This document shows, piece by piece, positions 17,019 through 25,704 of a stretch of 64,000 nt of DNA. The notes below the pieces were generated by a model. The model worked only from the letters and a program-made list of their open reading frames with translations, had not been told where the DNA came from and did not search any database. The first letter of the stretch is position 1. The number at the start of each line of letters is the position of its first letter. The DNA comes from DAIQRJ01 sp963708795. GTDB lineage: Bacteria > Actinomycetota > Actinomycetes > Propionibacteriales > DAIQRJ01. The translations under genes and the position numbers were made by a program. The stretch spans positions 496,001 to 560,000 of the forward strand of contig CAVPUH010000006.1 of assembly GCA_963708795.1 (NCBI GenBank), given 5' to 3'.

Positions 17019-17678
17019 ATGCCCGCGCCCGTTCCCGTCACGCTGATCCTCCCGTGCCTCGACGAGGCGGCCGCCCTGCCGTGGCTGCTCACCCGACTCC
17101 CGGCCGGCGTCCGCGCGCTGGTGGTGGACAACGGGTCCACCGACGGCAGCCCGCAGATCGCTCGGGAGTACGGCGCCGAGGTGATCATGGAGCCCCGCCG
17201 TGGCTACGGGGCCGCGTGCCACGCCGGTCTGGTCGCCGCCGGCACGCCGCTGGTCGGGTTCTGCGACGCCGACCGGTCGCTCGATCCGGCCGACCTCGTC
17301 GGGCTGGTCGCTCCCGTCGCGCGTGGTGCCGCCGACCTCGCCGTCAGCCGTCGCCGGATCCAGCCCGGCGCGATGCCCTGGCACCTGCGGTTGGCCAACC
17401 GCGAACTCGCCCGTCGGCTCCGGCGCCGCACCGGGTTCGATCTCCACGACCTCGGGCCGATGCGGGTCGGCCGGCGAGCCGACCTGCTCGCCCTCCAGCT
17501 CACCGACCGCCGATCCGGGTACCCGGCGCAGACGCTCGTGCGGGCCGCCGACGCCGGCTGGCGCGTCGTGGAGATCGACGTCGACTATCACCCACGGCAC
17601 GGCCGCTCGAAGGTCACCGGTACCCCGCTCGGCGCCATGCGGGCCGTTCGAGACATCAGCGCGGCGATGACCCGGTGA
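17019..17678 (+). CDS. Family 2 glycosyltransferase (DPM1-like)
   Basis: 219-aa GT-A fold enzyme resembling polyprenyl-phosphate sugar synthases and Rv0539. Motifs: LILPCLDEAAALPWLL, VVDNGSTDGS, GYGAACHAGL and the metal motif FCDADRSLDPADL, followed by the acceptor-site region RHGRSKVTGT. It has no membrane helix. It is the first gene of a four-gene run whose last member is a membrane glycosyltransferase, so it may supply a lipid-linked sugar. The stop overlaps the next gene by 4 bases. Confidence 0.88.
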   Translation: MPAPVPVTLILPCLDEAAALPWLLTRLPAGVRALVVDNGSTDGSPQIAREYGAEVIMEPRRGYGAACHAGLVAAGTPLVGFCDADRSLDPADLVGLVAPVARGAADLAVSRRRIQPGAMPWHLRLANRELARRLRRRTGFDLHDLGPMRVGRRADLLALQLTDRRSGYPAQTLVRAADAGWRVVEIDVDYHPRHGRSKVTGTPLGAMRAVRDISAAMTR

Positions 17679-18328
17679 GCAGCGCTGCGCTGCGGTCCGC
17701 GACGGTCACCGCGGCCGTCGTCGTGCTCGCGAAGGAACCCGTGCCCGGTCGGGTGAAGACGCGGCTCCAGACCCGCTTCAGCCCGGCCGAGTCGGCCGCG
17801 CTCGCCCGCGCCGCGATCGGGGACACGTTCGACGCCGTGGCCACCACCTTCAGGGGACGCACCTTCGCCGCCTGGGACGGGACCGGGCGGGACGACGTCC
17901 CGGCCGACGTGCCGGTCGTCCCCCAGTCCGCCGGCTCGCTGGACCACCGGATCGAGGCGGCACTGGCGGATGCGATGCGCGCGACCACGGGCCCCGTCGT
18001 CCTGGTGGGAATGGACACGCCACAGCTCGACCCGACCGACCTCGACGTCGACTGGAGCTCGACAGATGCCGTCCTGGGGTTGACGCCGGACGGCGGGTTC
18101 TGGGCGATCGGACTGGCGGGCTGGGTGCCCGACTGCGTCGCTGGGGTCCCGATGTCGACACCGTCCACCGGTCGCGCCCAGCTCGCCCGCCTGCGCGGCC
18201 TGGGGTTGCGAGTCACGCTGTTGCCCGAGATCGAGGACATCGACACCCCGGAGGTGGCGCAGCGGGTGGCGGACCGCTGGCCGGCGCTCCGGTTCTCCCG
18301 CCTCCATCGTCAGCTGGCCGCACCGTGA
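17675..18328 (+). CDS. DUF2064/TIGR04282 nucleotidyltransferase-like protein
   Basis: 217-aa protein of the DUF2064 family (Rv0540-like), a GT-A-fold relative of CofC and MobA. It has the nucleotide-binding start VVLAKEPVPGRVKTRL and the family pattern VLVGMDTPQLDPTDLD, then TPDGGFWAIGL. GTG at 17675 overlaps the GT2 stop. These genes travel with GT2 glycosyltransferases, suggesting transfer of a nucleotide or sugar, but no activity has been established that I know of. Confidence 0.87.
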   Translation: MSSAALRSATVTAAVVVLAKEPVPGRVKTRLQTRFSPAESAALARAAIGDTFDAVATTFRGRTFAAWDGTGRDDVPADVPVVPQSAGSLDHRIEAALADAMRATTGPVVLVGMDTPQLDPTDLDVDWSSTDAVLGLTPDGGFWAIGLAGWVPDCVAGVPMSTPSTGRAQLARLRGLGLRVTLLPEIEDIDTPEVAQRVADRWPALRFSRLHRQLAAP

Positions 18329-18978
18329 CCCCGTCGCACGCGCTGTTCGACAGCCTGTTCGACGGACTCGACGTGCGCGTCACCGTGCGCCCCGGCGGAC
18401 CCGGCACCCGGACGCTGACCGTCGATCTCGCCCGGTGGTCGGCCGACGTGGACGCTGTCGACCTGCTCGCCGTCGCACGCTGCGAGGGACCGGTGCTCGA
18501 CATCGGCTGCGGCCCGGGACGGATCGTGTCGGCCCTGGCCGAGCGCGGCATCCCCGCGCTCGGTGTCGACGTCTCCGAGGTCGCGGTCGGCTTGACGACG
18601 CGACGCGGGGCGAGCGGATTGCACCGCGACGTCGCCGACCGGGTTCCCGGCGAGGGCCGGTGGCGCACGGCGGTGCTGATGGACGGGAACATCGGGATCG
18701 GCGGCGACCCCGAGGCACTGCTGGCACGTTGCGCGACGCTCGTCGCCCCCGGCGGGCTGGTGGTGGTCGAGGTCGACCCGGACGACCCCGGGGCGGACGA
18801 ACGGACCGAACTCGAGCTCATCGACAGCCTGGGCCACCGGACCGTGCTGCCGTGGGCCCACGTGGGGGCGCACGCGTGCGCGGTCTACGGAGCACGGCAC
18901 GGTCTGCGGCCGGTGGAGGAGTGGCGGGCCGAGCACCGTTGGTTCCTCTGCCTGCGCTCGACGCGTCCGGCCGGCTGA
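18325..18978 (+). CDS. Class I SAM-dependent methyltransferase
   Basis: 217 aa. The AdoMet-binding motif I is VLDIGCGPGRIVSALAERG, motif post-I GVDVSEVAV, and a later strand GGLVVVEVDPDD. The substrate is unknown. It starts with GTG overlapping the previous stop by 4 bases, in the GT2-DUF2064-methyltransferase-GT87 operon, so it probably modifies the product of the neighbouring glycosyltransferases. Confidence 0.87.
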   Translation: MTPSHALFDSLFDGLDVRVTVRPGGPGTRTLTVDLARWSADVDAVDLLAVARCEGPVLDIGCGPGRIVSALAERGIPALGVDVSEVAVGLTTRRGASGLHRDVADRVPGEGRWRTAVLMDGNIGIGGDPEALLARCATLVAPGGLVVVEVDPDDPGADERTELELIDSLGHRTVLPWAHVGAHACAVYGARHGLRPVEEWRAEHRWFLCLRSTRPAG

Positions 18979-19009
18979 CGTTGGCCGCGCACCGCGGACC
19001 CGGGTCCTC

Positions 19010-20623
19010 GTGGCGATCGGCGTGCTCACGCCGGTCTACGCGGTGCTGATCGCCGTCCAGGCGACGGTCGCGGTCGCCGAGTGGATACCGCTGATGCTCT
19101 CGTGGGTGGTGTTCCTGCCGCTTGCCGCGTGGATCATCGCCGGAGCCCGCGAGCCTGTTCCGCCCAGCGCTGCCCGGCAACCCCACCGCACCAGCCTCCG
19201 CCTCGTTGCCCTGGCGGCGATCGTCGTCGGACTCCCCGGATTGTTCGCCGGCCCTCAGATGAGCAGCGACGCGTACCGCTACGTGTGGGACGGCCGGGTC
19301 CAGCTCGCCGGCATCGACCCCTACCGGTACGTCCCCCTCGACGATCACCTCGCGCGCCTGCGGGATCCGACGTTGTTCCCGGGGACGAGCCGAACGGATT
19401 CGACGGGCGCCACCTCGCCGACCGGGTCGCTCGACGACCTGCGGCGGCCACGCGACACACGCGACTTCCCGGCGTCGACAGTGATCAACCGGCCGCTGGT
19501 GCCGACCATCTATCCCCCACTCGCCGAGGGGTGGTTCGCGGTGGTGGCGGCGCTCACTCCGGCCCGGTTCGGCACGCTCGGCCTGCAACTCTCGTTCCTC
19601 CTGGTCGCGGCGGCCACGTCGGTGCTGATCGGATGGTCGCTGCGCCGTCACGGCCACGATCCCGCGACGGCGATCCTGTACGCCGCCTGTCCCGTCGTGT
19701 TCGTCGAGGCGGCCAACAACGCCCACATCGACGTGCTCGCCGCCGGGCTGGTCACCGCGGCGGTGATCTTCGCCCATCGCCGCTGGCTCGCCGGCGTGCT
19801 GCTCGGCCTGGCCGTCGCCGTCAAACTCACCCCGCTGCTCCTCCTCCCCGTCTTCCTCGGGCGGCGCCTGCGCGACAGCCTCGCCACCGTCGCCGCCACG
19901 GCGGTGACCGTGGCCGTCGCCTACCTGCCCCATGTCCTGGTGGTCGGCTGGCTGGCGTTGGGCTATCTCCCCGGCTATCTGAGCGAAGAGGGCTACGAGT
20001 CGGGCCTGGACCGCTTCAAGACGCTCGAGCTCCTGCTACCCGGAGCACCGGCGCCGGCGCTCGGCGCGATCGTCCTGGTGCTGGCGGCCGCGGTCGCGGT
20101 GGTCGCCCTCGTACGGGCCCGGAGGGAGCCGGTCGCGCCCGTGGCCGTGTGGCTCTTCGGGTGGGTGGTGCTGATCACCACACCGACGTATCCGTGGTAC
20201 GTGATCCCGGTGCTCGCGCTGGCTGTTCTCGCCCGCCGTTACGAGTGGGTCGCTCTCGCGGTCGCCTGCTACGGGTCCTACGCGTTCTACGATCACGCGC
20301 GCATTCCCGGCGTGCTGTTCGGGCTCGCGGCTGCCGTCGTCCTGGTCGTCCAGCTTCGGCGGACGCGCCTCACCCGGCGCACGGCCGGCAGTCCTTCGAG
20401 GCTGACCGTGGCGTCCGCACGGAACGACGATGCATCGACGAGATCGGCGTTCGCCTGGTCGACGACGCGTGCGCGCCGGTCGGCCTCGTCGGCGCCGCGG
20501 CCGAACTGCTGGTGTCGGGCCGCCAGTCTCGACAGCCGGAGTTCGTCCGGCACCTCGATCGTCCAACAGACGTCGAGCAGGCCGCGCACGTGTGTCCACG
20601 GCTCGGTGTCGAGCAGCAGGTAG
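19010..20623 (+). CDS. Polytopic GT87-like glycosyltransferase; real end probably near 20403
   Basis: Integral membrane protein of about ten helices, of the GT87/mannosyltransferase type (compare Rv0541c). The first outer loop carries the motif MSSDAYRYVWDGRVQ with the catalytic-type Asp, then GIDPYRYVP and PLVPTIYPPLAEGWF. The family body ends around VVLVVQLRRTRL (~20370). The open frame continues another ~80 residues, but that tail is Ser/Arg-rich and is the antisense shadow of the convergent kinase. A stop at 20403 exists in the +1 frame, so either the overlap is real or a base has been gained. GTG start at 19010. Confidence 0.75.
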   Translation: MAIGVLTPVYAVLIAVQATVAVAEWIPLMLSWVVFLPLAAWIIAGAREPVPPSAARQPHRTSLRLVALAAIVVGLPGLFAGPQMSSDAYRYVWDGRVQLAGIDPYRYVPLDDHLARLRDPTLFPGTSRTDSTGATSPTGSLDDLRRPRDTRDFPASTVINRPLVPTIYPPLAEGWFAVVAALTPARFGTLGLQLSFLLVAAATSVLIGWSLRRHGHDPATAILYAACPVVFVEAANNAHIDVLAAGLVTAAVIFAHRRWLAGVLLGLAVAVKLTPLLLLPVFLGRRLRDSLATVAATAVTVAVAYLPHVLVVGWLALGYLPGYLSEEGYESGLDRFKTLELLLPGAPAPALGAIVLVLAAAVAVVALVRARREPVAPVAVWLFGWVVLITTPTYPWYVIPVLALAVLARRYEWVALAVACYGSYAFYDHARIPGVLFGLAAAVVLVVQLRRTRLTRRTAGSPSRLTVASARNDDASTRSAFAWSTTRARRSASSAPRPNCWCRAASLDSRSSSGTSIVQQTSSRPRTCVHGSVSSSR

Positions 20624-21060
20624 TTGCCCTCGGTGAGCACGAGCCGGTGCGCCGGCGTCACCTCGATGGACCCGGCCACCGCGTTCTCGATGTCGCGCCG
20701 GAACTCCGGAAGCCAGATCGAGGGATCGCCCTGGCCTTGCCGGCGGATGCGGCGAAGCGCGTCGACGTAGCCGGCGCCGTCGAACGTGTCGGGAGCACCC
20801 TTGCGTGCGGCGGTGCCGCGGGCCAGGAGAGCCTCGTGCGCCAGGTGCCACCCGTCCATCCCCACGAGCACACACGCGCCGGGCACCGCAGCCTCCACCT
20901 CGGCGACGAGCGCGTTCGCCAGCGTCGACTTACCCGCCCCGGGTGCCCCACACAGTCCGAGGATCGTCCGGCCGGGCGCGGCGGCAGCAGCGATCGCGTA
21001 GTCGCGGGCGTCGATCCAGCCGAGTCGCTCGCCGCTCAGAGCGCGCTGCCGGCCTGCCAC
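20293..21060 (-). CDS. P-loop nucleoside/fructose kinase family protein
   Basis: Uridine-kinase-like P-loop enzyme (about 230 real residues). Walker A GAPGAGKSTLANAL, then VGMDGWHLAHEALL and DTFDGAGYVDALRRI, LTEGNYLLL, and the C-terminal RVVDQANADLV. It belongs to the family that includes bacterial fructokinase-like FrcK and YfhA-type kinases; the substrate is uncertain. GTG at 21060 overlaps the 3' end of the upstream transpeptidase by 25 bases. Sequence after ~20380 (Arg/Thr-rich, to 20293) looks like non-family read-through over the GT87 gene. Confidence 0.78.
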   Translation of the reverse strand: MAGRQRALSGERLGWIDARDYAIAAAAAPGRTILGLCGAPGAGKSTLANALVAEVEAAVPGACVLVGMDGWHLAHEALLARGTAARKGAPDTFDGAGYVDALRRIRRQGQGDPSIWLPEFRRDIENAVAGSIEVTPAHRLVLTEGNYLLLDTEPWTHVRGLLDVCWTIEVPDELRLSRLAARHQQFGRGADEADRRARVVDQANADLVDASSFRADATVSLEGLPAVRRVRRVRRSWTTRTTAAASPNSTPGMRA

Positions 21061-22316
21061 GCGGACCAGGACATGTTCCAGTCGCCCCACCCGTTGCCCG
21101 CCACCGGCATGTACTTCGTCGAGCCCGTGGTCTCGACCGGGTCGCCGCGCATGGCGTCCTTCCAGATGTAGTACGTGTTCGCCACGCTCATCCCGACGCA
21201 CCCATGGCTCGTGTTCGCGTGCCCCTGAGCCGCGATCGACCACGGCGCCGAGTGGAGGAACTCACCCGTCCAGGTCACCCGGAGGCCGTACTTGATCTCG
21301 AGGTCGTAGTAGTCGGCGCTGTCCTTGTCGCTGACGCCGACGGACGCTGAGCGCATGTTGATGTCGGTGCGACGCTCGAGCACGAGCTTGACGCCGCTCC
21401 GCGTCTCCCAGCCCTTCTTGCCGCCGGTGATCGGGATCGTGCGGGCGAGCTTCCCGTTCACGTAGTACTTCAGAGTGTGGGTCTTGAGGTCGACCTTGCT
21501 CAGATGGGCGGTACCGACGTGGAACGTCTTGACCTTGTCCGTGATGAAGACGCCGGACTTGCTGCCCACGACGCCCTTGAGGTTCATCTTCAGTGTGACG
21601 TTCGTGCCGGCCGGCCAGTAGCGCTGGGTGCGGTAGTGCACCTCGGACGCGGAGAACCAGTTCCACGATCCCGCCACCTTGCTGGACGACGTGACGACGA
21701 GGTTCTTCTCCACGTCGGCCTTGTTCGTGATCGGCGCACTGAAGCGGACGATGATCGGCATCCCGATCCCGACCGTCTCGCCGTCCTCGGGCGTGATGTC
21801 CGAGCCGATCACGGCCATGGTCTTGGTCGTGTACGTGGTGGTCTTCGTGGTCTTCAGGCCGTCGGTGCCCTTGCCCGCGGCCTTGACCGTGTAGGTGGTG
21901 CTCGGGCTGAGGACCGCGCCGGAGCCGGTCGTCCACACCGTGTGGTCCGCGTTGTAGGCGCCGGTCACGGTGGTGTCGTTGCTGCCGGTGACCTTGACCG
22001 ATGTCAGCGTCGACTTCGACGCCGCCACTGTGATCGGGGTGGTGATGTCGATCTTCGCCGCGTTCTCGACGGAGTCACCCGCCTTGATCACGATCCAGCC
22101 CGTCGGGGTCGGTTTCGGGCTGGGAGTCGGCGTCGGGGAGGTCGTGGCGGTGGCCTCGGCTGACGGCGTCGCCGGTGTGTCACCGGCCGTCGTGGTGCCC
22201 GGGCCGCCGATCATGCTGCAGCCCGCCAGGGCCAGCGCCGTGCCGGTCGCGACGATCGCAACTCCGACGATGCGGCTGCGCGCAAACGCGCGCAGGCGTC
22301 GCGAAGGTGTGGTCAT
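21036..22316 (-). CDS. Lipoprotein L,D-transpeptidase with Ig-like domains
   Basis: LdtMt2-type enzyme of 426 aa forming 3-3 peptidoglycan cross-links. ATG at 22316 has GGGAG upstream. The signal helix ends in the lipobox ALAGC (Cys33), so it is lipid-anchored. A Thr/Pro stalk follows, then Ig-like domains (~residues 75-165 and ~165-265), then the YkuD domain with HANTSHGCVGMS (Cys ~372) and the C-terminal extension rich in Trp/Gly (GNGWGDWNMSWSAW) that caps the domain in this class. A -10-like TAAACT lies upstream on the minus strand. Confidence 0.93.
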   Translation of the reverse strand: MTTPSRRLRAFARSRIVGVAIVATGTALALAGCSMIGGPGTTTAGDTPATPSAEATATTSPTPTPSPKPTPTGWIVIKAGDSVENAAKIDITTPITVAASKSTLTSVKVTGSNDTTVTGAYNADHTVWTTGSGAVLSPSTTYTVKAAGKGTDGLKTTKTTTYTTKTMAVIGSDITPEDGETVGIGMPIIVRFSAPITNKADVEKNLVVTSSSKVAGSWNWFSASEVHYRTQRYWPAGTNVTLKMNLKGVVGSKSGVFITDKVKTFHVGTAHLSKVDLKTHTLKYYVNGKLARTIPITGGKKGWETRSGVKLVLERRTDINMRSASVGVSDKDSADYYDLEIKYGLRVTWTGEFLHSAPWSIAAQGHANTSHGCVGMSVANTYYIWKDAMRGDPVETTGSTKYMPVAGNGWGDWNMSWSAWQAGSAL

Positions 22317-22453
22317 GGCGGTACTCCCGTGGTTGTCGGCCGACCCGGAGTTTACCCCGCGCACAGCGTCACCACGGCTTCAACACATCGTGATGAGGGC
22401 GACGTGACGGGCGGCCAACTTCTCACCGACCATGAGCATCGGCGTCCTGGAGC

Positions 22454-22849
22454 TCAGTGCGCGTGTACCCCGCGGTAGTACTCGTACACCCAGCCGAGCA
22501 GGGAGAACGTGCCGATCCCGATGCCGATCAGCATCAGCCAGAAGCCGAAGGCGAGCGACAGTGCCACCACGGCGAGCGACAGCGCGAGGGCGAGCGGCCA
22601 CCACGAGTACGGGCTGAAGAACCCGTACTCGCCGGCCACGTCGGCGATCTCACCATCGTGGTCGTCTTCCGGCTGCGGGGGCAACCGACGGGCCTGGACG
22701 AGCAGGTAGAACGTCACCAGGGCCGCCAGGAGGATCGTGAGCACCAGTGCGGTCGTCCCGGTCGGGTCCTTCGACATGAACCAGTAGATGGGCGTGACGA
22801 TGGCGAAGAAGATCGTCATGATGAACATCACCGTGGCGGTGGTCTTCAC
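22454..22849 (-). CDS. ctaF: Cytochrome aa3 oxidase subunit IV
   Basis: 131-aa actinobacterial subunit IV with four helices in two pairs: TATVMFIMTIFFAIVTPIYW and TALVLTILLAALVTFYLLVQ, then SWWPLALALSLAVVALSLAF and GFWLMLIGIGIGTFSLLGWV. It ends YEYYRGVHAH. GTG at 22849 overlaps the ctaD stop by 4 bases (GTGA), fixing the operon ctaC-ctaD-ctaF. It corresponds to Rv2199c. Confidence 0.92.
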   Translation of the reverse strand: MKTTATVMFIMTIFFAIVTPIYWFMSKDPTGTTALVLTILLAALVTFYLLVQARRLPPQPEDDHDGEIADVAGEYGFFSPYSWWPLALALSLAVVALSLAFGFWLMLIGIGIGTFSLLGWVYEYYRGVHAH

Positions 22850-24673
22850 GCGCGCCCGTCCTTTCCTGCGTCCCCACTGGTCGATCCGCCGCCCGGCGTG
22901 TCTCCGCCGGCGTTCTCGGCGAGGAGTTCGCTGCGTCCCGTGATCTCCGGCCCGTCGGCGTAGGTCTCGTCGCCCCGGTCGTTCTGCGCCATCTCCATCT
23001 GAGCGATGTCGGGATGATGGAGATCGAAGGCCGGCGCCTCGGAACGGATGCGTGGCAGCCGCTCGAAGTTGTGGCGCGGCGGCGGGCAGGACGTGGCCCA
23101 CTCGAGCGATCTGCCCCAACCCCACGGGTCGTCGACGGTCACCTTCGGAGTGCGGAACGAGCGCCAGACGTTGAACAGGAACGGGAGCGTCGACATCCCC
23201 AGCAGGAACGCCCCCATCGTCGACACCGTGTTGAGCGTCGGTGAACCCGTCCTCGGCCCGGTAGTCGGCGTAGCGCCGCGGCATCCCCTCGACGCCGAGC
23301 CAGTGCTGGACCAGGAACGTGGTGTGGAACCCGATGAACAGGGTCCAGAAGTGGATCTTGCCGAGGGTCTCGTCGAGCATGTGCCCGGTGAACTTCGGCC
23401 ACCAGTAGTAGAAGCCGGCGAACATGGCGAACACGACGGTGCCGAACACCACGTAGTGGAAGTGGGCCACGACGAAGTACGTGTCGCTGATGTGGAAGTC
23501 GAGCGGCGGCGACGCGAGGATGACGCCGGTCAGGCCGCCGAACAGGAAGGTGATGAGGAATCCGATCGCCCAGAGCATGGGCGTGTCGAAGACCAGCGAC
23601 CCGCCCCACATCGTGCCTATCCAGTTGAAGAACTTGACCCCGGTCGGCACGGCGATGAGGAAGGTCATGAACGAGAAGAACGGCAGGTTGACGCTGCCCG
23701 TCACGAACATGTGGTGCGCCCACACCGCCACCGAGAGGGCCGCGATGCTGAGCGTCGCGATGACCAGGCCGACGTAGCCGAAGATCGGCTTGCGGCTGAA
23801 CACCGGCAGGACTTCGGTGATGATCCCGAAGAACGGCAGCGCGATGATGTAGACCTCGGGGTGCCCGAAGAACCAGAACAGGTGTTGCCAGAGCAGGGCT
23901 CCGCCGGTCGACGCGTCGTAGACGTGCGCCCCGAACTGACGATCGGCCTCCAGCATCAGCAGCGCGCCGGCCAGGATCGGGAACGCGATCAGCACGAGCA
24001 GCGACGTGACCAGGATGTTCCAGGTGAAGATCGGCATCCGGAACAGCGTCATGCCCGGTGCGCGCATCGTCACGATCGTGGTGACGAAGTTCACCGCGCC
24101 GAGGATCGTACCCAGACCGACGAGGTAGAGCCCGATGATCCAGAGGTCACCGCCGAGGCTCGGCGAGCGCACGGCGTCCGAGAGCGGCGCGTAGGCCGTC
24201 CAGCCGAAGTCGGCCGCACCCTGGGGGGTGAGGAACCCCGACAGCACGATCAATCCGCCGATGAGGAACAGCCAGTAGCCGAACATGTTCAGCCGCGGGA
24301 ACGCGACGTCCGGCGAGCCGATCTGCAGCGGCATGATGAAGTTCGCGAACCCGACGAACAGCGGGGTCGCGAACAGCAGCAGCATGATCGTGCCGTGCAT
24401 GGTGAAGAGCTGGTTGTAGATCTCCTCGCCCTTGGTGGCGCCGAGGATCTGCATGCCCGGGCGCGCGAGCTCCGCCCGCATGATCAGCGCCATCACGCCG
24501 CCGACGAGGAAGAAACCGAACGACGTGGCCAGGTAGAGGATGCCGATCTTCTTGTGGTCGGTCGTCGTCATCCACTCGACGGCGATCTGGCCCTTGGTGC
24601 GTGGCCGGACCCGCAGACCGTCCGCGGTCTCGGCGGTGTTGCGCGTGAGGGCCTCGCCGCTGAGCGTCGTCAT
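22846..24673 (-). pseudogene. ctaD: Cytochrome aa3 oxidase subunit I, frameshifted
   Basis: Catalytic heme-copper subunit (608 aa if repaired) with all ligands: heme-a His in FTMHGTIMLLLF, CuB His and cross-linked Tyr in FGHPEVYIIALP, HH pair in VWAHHMF, and heme His in VVAHFHYVVFG. The frame is intact from ATG 24673 to about 23240, reading RRYADYRAEDGFT. There one extra base (C on the plus strand at ~23239) shifts it; the next frame continues LNTVSTMGAFLLGMSTLPF to the stop at 22846. Both neighbours overlap by 4 bases, so the ends are correct and the break is internal. Sequencing error or a genuine mutation are both possible. Confidence 0.93.
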
Positions 24674-25530
24674 TGCGCGATCTCCTGTGTCCCCATGCCG
24701 GCCACCGTGTGGCTGCGTTCGCCACCGAGCGACGGGCCGATCTGACCCTTGGCCTTCAGCACTTCCAGGTGCGCCTCGTACTGCGCCGGGGTGACCACCC
24801 TCACCACGAAGAGCATCCGGGAATGGTAGGCGCCGCACATCTCCGCGCACTTGCCCTGGAAGGTGCCGAGCTTGGTCGGCGTGAACTGGTAGTAGTTGTC
24901 CTTGCCCGGGAGAACGTCCATCTTGAACAGGAACGCCGGTACGAAGAACGAGTGCGCCACATCGGGCGAGTGCAGCGTGATCCCGACCTTCTGATCGATC
25001 GGGAGCCACAGTTCGGGCAGCCGCGACGGGTTGCCCTCGTCGTAGACGACCGCCCCGATCTTGTCTTCCTCGAAGTAGTTGAAGGTCCAGCTCCACTGCT
25101 GGCCGACCACCGTGACCGCATGCGGTTCGGGACCGGCCGTGGAGAGGATCTTGTTCTGGTCGCGCACCGTGAAGTAGAAGAGCACCCCGACGATCACGAA
25201 CGGCACGAACGTGTACAGGATCTCCATCGGCAGGTGATAGCGCACCTGGTTCGGGACGCCGTCGCCCTTCTTGCGGTGGAACTTGAACGCCGCGTACAGG
25301 ATCAGCCCCCACACCAGCACGCCCACAGCCAGCGCCGCGATCCACGCGCCCTGCCAGAGGGAGAGCGTGTAGACGGCACGGTCGGTGGCGGGCTCGGGCA
25401 TCCCGAGCCGCTCGAACTCCTGGGCCGAGCAACCCGACGTCGCCAGTACCGCAGCGGCACCGACCACGCCGAGGCCGACGCGTCGAGCCCGGCGGGCGGT
25501 CGTAGCCCGGAGTACGTGGTGGGTGGTCAA
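24670..25530 (-). CDS. ctaC: Cytochrome aa3 oxidase subunit II
   Basis: 286-aa CuA subunit. TTG start at 25530 with an AAGGG upstream. It has a lipoprotein signal (GAAAVLATSGC, lipobox Cys34) and two transmembrane helices (ACIAALAV-like region near residue 60 and IVGVLFYF near 115). The cupredoxin domain holds the binuclear CuA site: HSFFVPAFLFK and CAEMCGAYHSRM. It overlaps ctaD by 4 bases. The 174-bp gap upstream is shared with the divergent desulfurase gene and contains a possible TACGTT -10 on the minus strand. Confidence 0.95.
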   Translation of the reverse strand: MTTHHVLRATTARRARRVGLGVVGAAAVLATSGCSAQEFERLGMPEPATDRAVYTLSLWQGAWIAALAVGVLVWGLILYAAFKFHRKKGDGVPNQVRYHLPMEILYTFVPFVIVGVLFYFTVRDQNKILSTAGPEPHAVTVVGQQWSWTFNYFEEDKIGAVVYDEGNPSRLPELWLPIDQKVGITLHSPDVAHSFFVPAFLFKMDVLPGKDNYYQFTPTKLGTFQGKCAEMCGAYHSRMLFVVRVVTPAQYEAHLEVLKAKGQIGPSLGGERSHTVAGMGTQEIAQ

Positions 25531-25690
25531 GACGCAGCGCCCTTTCTCGATCCGGTCGAGCTGGAAGCAGCGACGGCGTGCCCCTCGACTCTCGCTGGGA
25601 AAACGTACCGCAGCGGGCGGGTCCGATCACCGGGAGGTGCTCGGCGCGTCCATCGCGGTCTCGCCGGCCCGCCGTCTCGGCGAGCCGGGT

Positions 25691-25696
25691 TACGTT
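25691..25696 (+). promoter_or_regulatory. -10 element TACGTT, leaderless start
   Basis: TACGTT lies 8 nt before the ATG at 25705 of the desulfurase gene. Confidence 0.55.
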
Positions 25697-25704
25697 GTGC
25701 CGCG

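Noticed and set aside
20404..20623. C-terminal 70 residues of the GT87 protein as a real domain
   Set aside because: Ser/Arg/Thr-rich sequence that mirrors kinase coding DNA.
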